64,000 nt of DNA from CAYMZZ01 sp047600605 (GTDB lineage: Bacteria; Bacteroidota; Bacteroidia; Chitinophagales; Chitinophagaceae): the NCBI GenBank assembly GCA_047600605.1, contig JASGKK010000002.1, forward strand, positions 744,001 to 808,000. Reading direction: 5' to 3'. Shown piece after piece: positions 9,362 to 16,329 of the stretch. The notes under the pieces are model-generated. The model did not search any database and had not been told where the DNA came from. It saw only the letters and a list, made by a program, of their open reading frames with translations. Both the position numbers and the translations under genes were made by a program. Each line of letters starts with the position of its first letter. Position 1 is the first letter of the stretch.

Positions 9362-9832
9362 TTATTTAACACCATCATTTTTGCGCATGAATTCATAGAT
9401 GTTCCGGGCCTCCTCGTCAGACAGGTTTTGATTGGGCATACGCACCAGACATATTTCCAGCATGGCCTGTGCTTTGGGGTCTTTGTTGAGCATTTCATCT
9501 GTATTGGTAGAAAAGTTCATGATCCATTCTGCTGTATGGCGACTGGTAACTCCTTTCCAGCCCGGACCTACCAGTTTTTCTTCGCTCAGTTTGTGGCAGG
9601 AGCTGCATTTGACAGAGTATACTTTTTCGCCGGCTTCAGCTTTGGTTGTTTCGAGAGCAGGGCTTACGTCTACTTTGGTAAATTTGCCCTCTCCGCGATT
9701 GGGATCATAGCTGGGATTGGCTGATTCCGATTTGGGTGGTTCAGAAGCTGTTGTCTTTTTGTTTTCTGTGTTATTGCCGCCACAGGCGGCCAGGCAGAAA
9801 GTGATGATGCCGAGAGTGAGTAGTTTTTTCAT
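9362..9832 (-). CDS. Mono-haem cytochrome c lipoprotein of the nos operon
   Basis: 156 residues. A lipoprotein signal (FCLAAC, Cys17) is followed by a flexible Lys/Glu/Ser/Pro-rich linker to about residue 60 and then a class I cytochrome c domain. The haem site is CSSCH at 76-80 and a probable axial Met lies in RMPNQNLSDEEARNIYEFM. It is the first gene of the nos operon and most likely passes electrons to the CuA site of NosZ. No nosR or nosH/G electron-transfer genes are seen nearby, so this cytochrome may be the main local electron donor; that is inference. Confidence 0.93.
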   Translation of the reverse strand: MKKLLTLGIITFCLAACGGNNTENKKTTASEPPKSESANPSYDPNRGEGKFTKVDVSPALETTKAEAGEKVYSVKCSSCHKLSEEKLVGPGWKGVTSRHTAEWIMNFSTNTDEMLNKDPKAQAMLEICLVRMPNQNLSDEEARNIYEFMRKNDGVK

Positions 9833-10100
9833 GTCTGAAAATTTTACGTTGGATACAAGATTACGCCGGGGTCAAACGGCATTTTATGCGTATGGTCATA
9901 AATGGGGGAAAATCAGGTTTATGTGAGATGCCGGAGTTGCTTATTAATTTTTTTCCGAAGGAAGGGTGTTTTCCTCACACCGGATAAGTGTTTTTCTCAC
10001 GACCTGTCATGATGTAGATCAGTTTTTTTTGGGTAGATTGTCATGATTTTATTTTGCTCATACAGATAGTTTGGTGCCTTCTTTCAATCAAGCATTTGTT
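9833..10100. promoter_or_regulatory. Divergent nos / fnr control region
   Basis: 268 bases between the leftward nos operon and the rightward Crp/Fnr gene. It contains two direct repeats TGTTTTCCTCAC (9967-9978) and TGTTTTTCTCAC (9989-10000), start to start 22 bases or about two helical turns apart. It also has two copies of TGTCATGAT (10005-10013 and 10039-10047), 34 bases apart. No perfect TTGATnnnnATCAA Fnr box is present. The repeats are good candidates for binding sites of the adjacent Crp/Fnr regulator, but this is inference. Confidence 0.5.
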
Positions 10101-10697
10101 ATGATCATTCCTGTCGAAACCCTTCTTGCCTGGGGAGCTACCTATAAAAAACTGGCGCCGGAAGAAATCATTTTCCGCGAAGGAGTCGAGTGCCATTTCT
10201 ATCACCAGCTGGTGAGCGGTTCGGTGCGCTGGATCAGCATTACAGACGATGGGCGGGAATTTATCCAGGCAATGATAGAGCCCGGTGAGCCTTTTGGTGA
10301 GTTACCATTATTTGATGATAATCCTTACGCGGCTACGGCAATTGCCGGTAAGGAGTCTGTTGTATTACGATTACATAAAAACACTTTCCGGGAACTGCTC
10401 AAGGAGGAGCCAGAGTTGCATTTTCGTTTCAGCAAGATGATGGCATTGCGGATGCGGTTTAAATTCTTACTGCTGAAAGAGCTGGCCTGCGGCGATCCGG
10501 AACACCGGATATCCACCCTGTTTTCTTACTTCAAGGAGTCGAAAAAATATATCTGCAAGGATTGCAACCGGTTGATGCTGACCCGTCAGCAAATTGCTGA
10601 TATGACCGGACTACGGGTCGAAACCGTTATCAGGGTTATCAAAAACCTGCAGCATAAAGGTTCGCTCGTAATTGATAAAGGCAAAGTGTATTGCTGA
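10101..10697 (+). CDS. Crp/Fnr family regulator beside the nos operon
   Basis: 198 residues from the ATG at 10101 (MIIPVETLLAW); a TTG ten codons upstream is possible but less likely. A cyclic-nucleotide-binding-type beta-roll spans about residues 10-115 (FREGVECHFYHQLVSGSVRW, EPFGELPLF). A dimerisation helix and a C-terminal winged helix-turn-helix follow (LTRQQIADMTGLRVETVIRVI). There is no N-terminal four-Cys Fnr cluster motif; a CKDC pair lies just before the HTH. Divergent orientation from nosZ points to a regulator of the N2O/NO genes, perhaps sensing NO or redox state. The ligand is unknown. Confidence 0.9.
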   Translation: MIIPVETLLAWGATYKKLAPEEIIFREGVECHFYHQLVSGSVRWISITDDGREFIQAMIEPGEPFGELPLFDDNPYAATAIAGKESVVLRLHKNTFRELLKEEPELHFRFSKMMALRMRFKFLLLKELACGDPEHRISTLFSYFKESKKYICKDCNRLMLTRQQIADMTGLRVETVIRVIKNLQHKGSLVIDKGKVYC

Positions 10698-10760
10698 CTT
10701 TATGATTGCAGTCATAACCGGTAACCGGGGCCGATAGTTATTTTGTGTAAATAAAAACGA

Positions 10761-11993
10761 ATGGATCAGTCCCTGCGGAAATGGCTACGGATTTCCTTTT
10801 TTAATTTTTTGCTGGTAGCACTGATAGGGGTGGTAATGCGATATAAGATTGTATATCCATTGCCCTGGGTCGATCAGAAGAATCTTCTTCACGCCCATTC
10901 CCATTTTGCCTTTGCAGGCTGGTTGTCGCAGGCGCTCATGAGTTTGTTGGTCGTTTACTTACACCAAAATGGCCGGCAGAATGCTTTTGACAGGTATCGT
11001 CCTGTATTATATGCAAACCTGGTTACCGCCTATGGCATGCTGTTTACTTTCCCTTTTATGGGATACAAGTTTCCTTCCATTCTTTTTTCTACCTTAAATA
11101 TCCTGACAGCTTACTGGTTTGCTATACAGTACTGGAAGGACTTAAACCGGCTTCGGTTGAAGGGTACCTGTGCTTCCTGGTTCAAAGCCGCTGTTGTGTT
11201 TAATGCCCTCTCTTCTTTTGGTGCGTTTTCGCTGGCCTATATGCTGGCTACACGAAACTTTGATCAGCATAATTACCTCGCTTCTATTTATTTTTTCCTT
11301 CACTTTCAGTACAATGGCTGGTTTTTCTTTTCCTGTATGGGGCTTTTGTGCTGGCAATTGAGCCGGGCAGGTATTCATGATAAAGAATTGAAAAAAGTAT
11401 TTCTGTGTTTTGCGGTAGCCTGTATACCGGCCTATTTTTTATCGGCCCTCTGGCTGCCGATCGGCCGGCTGGTGTATATTCTTGTAGTGATATCCGTATT
11501 GTTTCAGTTGGGTGGCTGGTATAGCTTATGCCTTATCATCCGGCGTCACAGGGCACTTATCAATAAGCACATTCCTTCCTTTGCCAGATCCATATTTATT
11601 TTATCGGCTATTGCACTTACTATTAAATTATTACTGCAGGCCGGATCGGTGATCCCTTCGCTGAGTCAACTGGCTTTCGGCTTTCGCCCTATTATTATCG
11701 GTTATCTGCACCTGGTACTGCTGGGTATTATCACATTATTCATCATCGCTTATACAACCGCTATCGGAATCATTCGGCCGATTGGGTATGTGAAATGGGG
11801 CATCATGGTATTCGTGGCTGGCGTTATCGCCAATGAATTATTATTGATGATACAGGGTGTGGCAGATATGAACTACACACCGGTTGCTTACCTGAATCAA
11901 TTTTTATTAATAGCTGCGCTGTTGTTGTTTTTAGGAATAGGATTCATCAATTGGGGATTGCGGCAGCAGAACTATGATCCCGCGCATAAATAG
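10761..11993 (+). CDS. 12-helix haem-copper-oxidase-like membrane protein
   Basis: 410 residues with about twelve predicted transmembrane helices. Conserved-looking histidines sit where haem-copper oxidase subunit I carries ligands: H44/H46/H48 before or in helix 2 (HAHSHFAFAGW), H181 in helix 6 (FFLHFQYNGW) and H317 in helix 10 (IIGYLHLVLLG). The HH pair of helix 7 in true oxidases is not evident, so a complete haem-copper centre is doubtful. It lies between an Fnr-type regulator (63 bases upstream) and the RIC repair gene, suggesting a role in NO or haem/copper handling. NnrS-like or subunit-I-like are the best guesses. Confidence 0.72.
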   Translation: MDQSLRKWLRISFFNFLLVALIGVVMRYKIVYPLPWVDQKNLLHAHSHFAFAGWLSQALMSLLVVYLHQNGRQNAFDRYRPVLYANLVTAYGMLFTFPFMGYKFPSILFSTLNILTAYWFAIQYWKDLNRLRLKGTCASWFKAAVVFNALSSFGAFSLAYMLATRNFDQHNYLASIYFFLHFQYNGWFFFSCMGLLCWQLSRAGIHDKELKKVFLCFAVACIPAYFLSALWLPIGRLVYILVVISVLFQLGGWYSLCLIIRRHRALINKHIPSFARSIFILSAIALTIKLLLQAGSVIPSLSQLAFGFRPIIIGYLHLVLLGIITLFIIAYTTAIGIIRPIGYVKWGIMVFVAGVIANELLLMIQGVADMNYTPVAYLNQFLLIAALLLFLGIGFINWGLRQQNYDPAHK

Positions 11994-12033
11994 AATCAAA
12001 TACTGATTTCATATTTGCTGTAAATTATTTTTT

Positions 12034-12744
12034 ATGACAAATCTGAGTCAGCAAACCCTGGCGGAGATAGTGACAAACGATCATCGTACCGCTACCGTAC
12101 TCGAAAAATACAGTCTTGATTTTTGCTGCAAAGGCAAACGCACGCTCACAGATGCCTGTACCGAAAAAGGATTAGATGTAGATAATATACTGGCTGAACT
12201 GCAGCCAGTACTGGAAATGCCCGCACAAAAACATCTGCCTTTTACGGAAATGTCGGCCGAGCAACTGGTCTCTTTCATAGTCACTCATCATCATTACTAT
12301 GTAAAACAGATCATGCCGCAATTGCTTATGCACTTGCAGAAGGTTGCTGTCAAACATGGTAACCGTTTCCCCTTCATGATAGAGGTATTTAACTTATTTG
12401 CCCGCGTACAGGAAGAAATGAGCCTGCATATGCAAAAAGAGGAACGTATTTTATTTCCTGCCATTATTAAGGCAGAGCAGGCTTTTATCAATGGAGAAAA
12501 CGCCGGCATGGCCTGTTCGGTTATTGGTGGAGCAGTGATGGTCATGGAAAAAGAACATGATGAAGCGGGTGAATTAATGGCTGCTATTCGTCAGCTGACA
12601 GACAGCTACCAGCCACCGGCTGATGCCTGCAATACATTTCGCCTTAGCCTGGCCGAACTGAAGGGGTTTGAGGAGGATCTTCACCGGCATGTGCATCTCG
12701 AAAACCATATCCTGTTTCCAATGGCAGCCACTTTTTGTAAGTGA
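12034..12744 (+). CDS. RIC / ScdA-YtfE di-iron iron-sulfur cluster repair protein
   Basis: 236 residues. The N-terminal ScdA_N domain (1-60) reads TLAEIVTNDHRTATVLEKYS followed by the conserved cysteine segment LDFCCKGKRTL. The C-terminal haemerythrin-like four-helix bundle supplies di-iron ligands: HHHYYVKQIMPQL, MSLHMQKEERILFP, MEKEHDEAGEL and LHRHVHLENHILFP. RIC proteins restore Fe-S clusters damaged by NO or oxidants. The gene is 40 bases after the 12-helix membrane protein and shares the rightward denitrification-linked transcript. A near -7 element (CATATTTG) about 20 bases before the ATG might add its own promoter. Confidence 0.94.
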   Translation: MTNLSQQTLAEIVTNDHRTATVLEKYSLDFCCKGKRTLTDACTEKGLDVDNILAELQPVLEMPAQKHLPFTEMSAEQLVSFIVTHHHYYVKQIMPQLLMHLQKVAVKHGNRFPFMIEVFNLFARVQEEMSLHMQKEERILFPAIIKAEQAFINGENAGMACSVIGGAVMVMEKEHDEAGELMAAIRQLTDSYQPPADACNTFRLSLAELKGFEEDLHRHVHLENHILFPMAATFCK

Positions 12745-12893
12745 GTTATAAGTAGTGAGTTCTAAGTTTTAAGTAATAAGTGTAGTGGGTGCTCTGTTTT
12801 CCGGCAAAAGGATTTACTTACCTGTTACTTAAAACTTTCTGTCCACCATCCACTGTCAACTGTTGACTGTCCATTATCCTCTGCCACTGCCCA
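12741..12893. repeat. Heptamer-type intergenic repeats (two sequence families)
   Basis: Directly after the RIC stop lies a TTATAAG/TTTTAAG-type array with a facing arm near 12817-12836 (ACTTACCTGTTACTTAAAAC). From 12839 to 12893 a different degenerate seven-base array follows, readable as CTGTCCA, CCATCCA, CTGTCAA, CTGTTGA, CTGTCCA, TTATCCT, CTGCCA. It carries the palindrome GTCAACTGTTGAC. The arrays fill the gap before the next gene. Confidence 0.65.
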
Positions 12894-12901
12894 TGCTTCC
12901 G

Positions 12902-12909
12902 TATCTTTA
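12902..12909 (+). promoter_or_regulatory. -7-like element TATCTTTA
   Basis: TATCTTTA matches the Bacteroidota -7 consensus TAnnTTTG at seven of eight positions and ends four bases before the ATG at 12914. Initiation here would give a nearly leaderless mRNA, similar to the arrangement at 15962-15977. Confidence 0.45.
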
Positions 12910-12913
12910 CTCC

Positions 12914-13525
12914 ATGTCTCACCCCTTCATTGCTCATGCCCGTCGGTTTACAGACCTGGATGAATTGGCTGAAGACAGGATATTGTCTTTTTTCGAATAC
13001 CTGTCTGTGCCGAAGAAAAAATGTATTGTTGAAGAGGGCCGGGTGTGCCGGTATAATCTCTTTGTTGTAAAAGGGTGCATGCGGCTGCTGTTGACAGATA
13101 AGAAAGGCAATGAGCAAACTATTCAGTTTGCCATCGAAAACTGGTGGATTACGGATGTGGATGCATTCAGATCGTCCCGTACTGCTTCTTTCTCTGTGCA
13201 GGCAATCGAAGACTGCGAAGTGCTGGCTATTACAGTGAGGCAGCAGGAAGCCTTGCTACAGGAGTTTCCAGTCATGGAGGGCTATTTCCGGCAGGTTTAT
13301 GAACGTGCTTATGCGGCCAGCCTCTTTCGGGTGAGCTGGATATTCAATTTGTCGAAGGAAGAGTTTTACGATCATTTTTGTACCAAACATCCTGATTTTA
13401 TTCAGCGCGTTCCGCAGAAAATGCTTGCATCCTTTCTGGGCTTCACGCCCGAATATTTAAGTGAATTGCGGAAAAAACGAGCTGGTAAGAAAAAAGACGG
13501 AAAGAGAGAGATAAAGAATCGGTGA
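12914..13525 (+). CDS. Crp/Fnr family transcriptional regulator
   Basis: 203 residues from the ATG at 12914 (MSHPFIAHARRF); an upstream in-frame extension would run into the heptamer repeats and is unlikely. The N-terminal cyclic-nucleotide-binding-type domain includes EEGRVCRYNLFVVKGCMRL and ENWWITDVDAFRSSRTASFSVQAIED, typical of the Bacteroidota Crp/Fnr subgroup. The C-terminal HTH is short (PQKMLASFLGFTPEYLSELRKKR). It ends in a very basic tail (KRAGKKKDGKREIKNR). It has no close operon partner, so its target genes are unknown. It is only distantly similar to the regulator at 10101. Confidence 0.88.
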   Translation: MSHPFIAHARRFTDLDELAEDRILSFFEYLSVPKKKCIVEEGRVCRYNLFVVKGCMRLLLTDKKGNEQTIQFAIENWWITDVDAFRSSRTASFSVQAIEDCEVLAITVRQQEALLQEFPVMEGYFRQVYERAYAASLFRVSWIFNLSKEEFYDHFCTKHPDFIQRVPQKMLASFLGFTPEYLSELRKKRAGKKKDGKREIKNR

Positions 13526-13750
13526 AAAGGGCGGAAAGCTGCATTATCTGACACCGTTTATATGAAAAAACGGCCTTTGATACATTCCCGGAAATCAGAA
13601 AAAATCTGTAAAGCATCTATCAGTTGCAGGAAAATACGGATCAGCATCACAATAAGCAGAACAGAAGAGATTCGTATTACTTTTCCTGAATAGAAGGGTG
13701 ATCTGTTGATTTTAGCCACTCATTTTATTTGCATCTATAAAACTTATAGT

Positions 13751-14137
13751 ATGCAAAAAGTAAGATTATTTCTTCTGCTGGCCCTGGGGCTATCTGTTGT
13801 GAGCATGTCATGTGAAAAAGATAAAGAAAAGGGAAGTTCGTCCCGTACGGTAAAATTTGAAGTGAGTGGAACTTTCAGTGGCTTTCTGGTAATTAACTAT
13901 ACAACTGCATCAGGCGGTTCCGTGAATGAAGAGATTACAACACTTCCCTGGAGCAAAGAAATAACATATGCGGGCAATGTAACAGCCGCAGGTTTTGGTA
14001 TAGGTGGTAGCGGCGGTACTGCCGGACAGGCAATTTCGATTGTGGTTAAGCGGGGAGGTAGTCAGGTGTCTTCTACTCCGGCAACGGCTAACAGTGCTGG
14101 CTCGATTTCTGCTGCTGCACCAGTGGTGGTCTTCTAA
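13751..14137 (+). CDS. Lipoprotein with MmpS-like beta domain
   Basis: 128 residues from the ATG at 13751. The lipoprotein signal ends VVSMSC (Cys21), followed by a charged linker DKEKG. The rest is a beta-sandwich whose pattern VKFEVSGTFSGFLVINYTT, then TTLPWSKEITYAG and ISIVVKRGGSQVSS, recalls the exported domain of actinobacterial MmpS/transport-accessory proteins (YEVTG...ITY...LPW..., then a variant of 'i.v.G'). That resemblance is from memory of the pattern, not an alignment. It is a single-gene unit closed by a strong terminator. Its role is unknown; no MmpL-like transporter is nearby. Confidence 0.8.
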   Translation: MQKVRLFLLLALGLSVVSMSCEKDKEKGSSSRTVKFEVSGTFSGFLVINYTTASGGSVNEEITTLPWSKEITYAGNVTAAGFGIGGSGGTAGQAISIVVKRGGSQVSSTPATANSAGSISAAAPVVVF

Positions 14138-14146
14138 AAAGTGATG

Positions 14147-14177
14147 CCGGCAGGTGGAGTAATAATGCACCTGCCGG
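14147..14177 (+). terminator. Intrinsic terminator after the MmpS-like gene
   Basis: A perfect 10-bp GC-rich stem CCGGCAGGTG / CACCTGCCGG with an 11-base loop begins nine bases after the stop codon and is followed by TATCCTTATTT. Confidence 0.8.
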
Positions 14178-14668
14178 TATCCTTATTTCGGTCTTTGGGA
14201 AACAAAGAGTAAGCTCATATCGGTTGGTGCCGAACAGTTTTCCCCTTTCGATATCAGCTGTACGAAGGCATAGTGTGTCAATCTCCTGAATAAAATATGG
14301 CGGTTGTCCGGCGAAAACTCATCTTTAAAAAAGATCATCGTTTAATGTTCTATTTACAGGTGATTTTGTTTTTTAAGCAGATCTTATTAGATATGAGCAC
14401 TGGTGAACCACATCGGCCTGCCGGCCGTGGAGGGGAAAAGGCCGATTTACCAGCAGATGCAAATATTTATTGAGGTGCCATCTAAACAGCCCGTTTTTTA
14501 GTATTTATTCGGGCAATAGTCAGAAAAATATTATCATACAGGTGACAAAGAAACGGAAATGCCCGGGACGTTTTAATACTGAACATTGCTTGTCTTATAG
14601 AACATCGGTTGCAGAAAGTGGGATTTTGTCGGTATCTTTCATGTAAAGACCTTCTATAATTTTTTACC
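14178..14668. other. 491-base gap: short minus-strand ORF and dispersed repeat copy
   Basis: No convincing gene. On the minus strand 14183-14338 encodes a 51-residue ORF beginning MIFFKDEFSPDNRH, without a ribosome site or recognised domain; it could be a small protein or a remnant. One copy of a 31-base repeat lies at 14403-14433 (see its own entry). The rest is AT-rich sequence with nothing I can identify. Confidence 0.4.
14403..14433 (+). repeat. 31-base dispersed repeat, copy 1
   Basis: The 31 bases starting GTGAACCACATCGGCC and ending CCGTGGAGG recur exactly, in the opposite orientation, at 22991-23021. The core CGGCCTGCCGGCCG is nearly palindromic. Both copies are intergenic. This copy lacks the extended palindrome that borders copy 2. 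Confidence 0.8.
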
Positions 14669-15505
14669 ATGCAACCTGTTCCTATTCCCACGGCTCATCT
14701 CTTTCCGGTACTGGACCGGCATCTTATTGATCTTTTGCGTAGTCTGCAGCCAGATGACTGGAACCGGCCCACACTGGCGCGCCAGTGGACGGTAAAAGAC
14801 ATTGCGGCTCATTTGCTCGATGGCAATATCCGGGTTATTTCTATTTATCGGGATCAGCATTTTGGTGAAGCGCCTCCGGTTATTAACGGGTATGGAGACC
14901 TGGTTGCTTTTTTGAATGAATTGAATGGAATATGGGTGAAGGCGCTGAAAAGAATGAGTCCGCCCGTGCTGACAGACCTGCTGGCACATACAGGTGCAGC
15001 ATATGCCGAACAAATGCAGCGCCTGGACCCCTGGGAAAATGCTTTATTTTCCGTGGCATGGGCAGGCGAAGAAATCTCTTCCAACTGGTTTCATATAGCG
15101 CGCGAATACACCGAAAAATTTCATCATCAGCTTCAGATACGGGAAGCAGTAGGGCAGACGGATGCGTTGATGACGCCAGCGCTTTTTTATCCGTTTATCA
15201 ATACGCTGATGCGTGGCCTTCCACACGCTTACCGAAATACGGAAGCGCCTGCAGGCACCATTGTGCAGGTAAGTATTACAGGTGATGCAGGCGGAAGCTG
15301 GCATCTTATCAGAGACGATCAGCAGTGGTTGTTGCAGGAAGGAAATGCGGTAAGCCCCGATGCGGTAGTGAGTATTCCCCCGGCTACGGCCTGGAAATTG
15401 TTTACGAAGGGGCTTACTTCACAGGAGGCCGCTCATACCTCTTCCATAACCGGGAATACGGTTTTAGGAAAAGCAGCCCTCTCCATGATTGCTGTAATGG
15501 CCTGA
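14669..15505 (+). CDS. Maleylpyruvate isomerase-like DinB-fold protein
   Basis: 278 residues. The N-terminal ~160 residues form a DinB/MDMPI-type helical domain (DLLRSLQPDDWNRPTLARQWTVKDIAAHLLDGNIR; second conserved His region WFHIAREYTEKFHHQLQIR), where three His residues usually bind a metal. The C-terminal ~100 residues are SCP2-like (DAVVSIPPATAWKLFTKGL). In actinobacteria this architecture is found in mycothiol-dependent maleylpyruvate isomerases. Bacteroidota lack mycothiol, so the substrate here is unknown. It is probably a single-gene unit and converges on the VOC gene with six bases between stops. Confidence 0.85.
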   Translation: MQPVPIPTAHLFPVLDRHLIDLLRSLQPDDWNRPTLARQWTVKDIAAHLLDGNIRVISIYRDQHFGEAPPVINGYGDLVAFLNELNGIWVKALKRMSPPVLTDLLAHTGAAYAEQMQRLDPWENALFSVAWAGEEISSNWFHIAREYTEKFHHQLQIREAVGQTDALMTPALFYPFINTLMRGLPHAYRNTEAPAGTIVQVSITGDAGGSWHLIRDDQQWLLQEGNAVSPDAVVSIPPATAWKLFTKGLTSQEAAHTSSITGNTVLGKAALSMIAVMA

Positions 15506-15511
15506 TATAAT

Positions 15512-15877
15512 TTACTTTTTCAGAATAAATACTGTGCCGGCCGGATCCATGACCCAATGCATGTGCGCCGGTATCTGCTCCAGTTCATCGCAGGTATTTA
15601 TACCATGACCGGCAAGGTAGGAGGTTGCTTTTTCCACATCGTCAGTTCTTAGCTCGAGCCAGGTTTCTGCATGGGTACAGCTGTCTACACAATCAAGCCA
15701 GAGTGTACTGGGGCCAAACTGCACCTGGTGTGTTCTGGAGACGGTGGGATTGCTGATCGGTTTTTCTTCTGTGGGCAGCTTAAGTACATTTTTATAAAAA
15801 TCTACTGTCTGCTCGTATTTGCTACGCGGTATTTTTATGGCGATGTTGATGCCTCCGCTAAATCCGGGCTGTGTCAT
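15512..15877 (-). CDS. VOC (glyoxalase/bleomycin resistance) family protein
   Basis: 121 residues, one VOC module of two beta-alpha-beta-beta-beta units: GGINIAIKIPRSKYEQTVDFYKNVLKLP at the N-terminus and HMHWVMDPAGTVFILKK at the C-terminus. The usual first metal His (HxxxxV) is replaced by a NIAIKIP strand, so enzymatic metal binding is doubtful and a ligand-binding role is possible. It is transcribed alone. The upstream ~90 bases contain TTACAACTTACAACT-type repeat sequence. Confidence 0.82.
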   Translation of the reverse strand: MTQPGFSGGINIAIKIPRSKYEQTVDFYKNVLKLPTEEKPISNPTVSRTHQVQFGPSTLWLDCVDSCTHAETWLELRTDDVEKATSYLAGHGINTCDELEQIPAHMHWVMDPAGTVFILKK

Positions 15878-15961
15878 ATTGCAGGATATTTGTTATTAAC
15901 TTAAAGCTTACAACTTACAACTCAAACCCCACAACTTATTACCTATTTTCTGTTTATGACC

Positions 15962-15969
15962 TATCTTTG
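15962..15969 (+). promoter_or_regulatory. Exact Bacteroidota -7 element TATCTTTG
   Basis: TATCTTTG is a perfect TAnnTTTG match and ends five bases before the GTG at 15975. This implies a leaderless or nearly leaderless transcript for the small Cys-rich protein and TonB receptor. Confidence 0.6.
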
Positions 15970-15974
15970 GGCGC

Positions 15975-16280
15975 GTGAAAAAATGGGTATCCATATTTCT
16001 TCTGTTGCTGGTAGCTACGGGTAATTTTATACCCTGCTGTGCCAAAGACGACTGTGCAACAGAAGTTTCGGCTGCGACAGATGCTGGAGGGCACAGCGAT
16101 GATGATGGAACAGGCTGCTCTCCTTTTTTTGCCTGTGGCACCTGTGCGCCAGCCATTGTTGTACATACACCAGTACCGGTTAGTGAACTGCCTTCTTTGA
16201 AAAAAGAAAGTTACCGGTTTGTTACAGATGACGGATTATCTCAGTATCACCCATCTTTTTTTCAGCCTCCCCGGCAATGA
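15975..16280 (+). CDS. Small secreted Cys-rich protein upstream of TonB receptor
   Basis: 101 residues starting at GTG 15975 (MKKWVSIFLLLLVATG); the only nearby ATG is out of frame. A signal peptide leads into a Cys-rich stretch: FIPCCAKDDCATEV, then GCSPFFACGTCAPA. It ends in a Pro/aromatic tail HPSFFQPPRQ. Small proteins of this style with C-x-PFF-x-C-x-x-C motifs often precede TonB receptors in Bacteroidota (I associate them with the DUF6660 / HYC_CC_PP groups, from memory). The spacing, 49 bases before the receptor, suggests a shared transcript and possibly metal or ligand capture at the outer membrane. Confidence 0.8.
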   Translation: MKKWVSIFLLLLVATGNFIPCCAKDDCATEVSAATDAGGHSDDDGTGCSPFFACGTCAPAIVVHTPVPVSELPSLKKESYRFVTDDGLSQYHPSFFQPPRQ

Positions 16281-16329
16281 TCGTCACTTTTCGCTATCAC
16301 ATTTATTAATCTAAATTTTTCTGATAAAG

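Noticed and set aside
9833..10100. Classical Fnr box TTGAT-N4-ATCAA
   Set aside because: No such dyad found; only direct repeats and TGTCATGAT copies are present.
10071..10100. Upstream TTG start for the nos-side Crp/Fnr gene
   Set aside because: An ATG ten codons later gives the expected length and N-terminus.
12741..12900. CRISPR-like array at the heptamer repeats
   Set aside because: Units are seven bases and contiguous with no spacers, and no cas genes are present.
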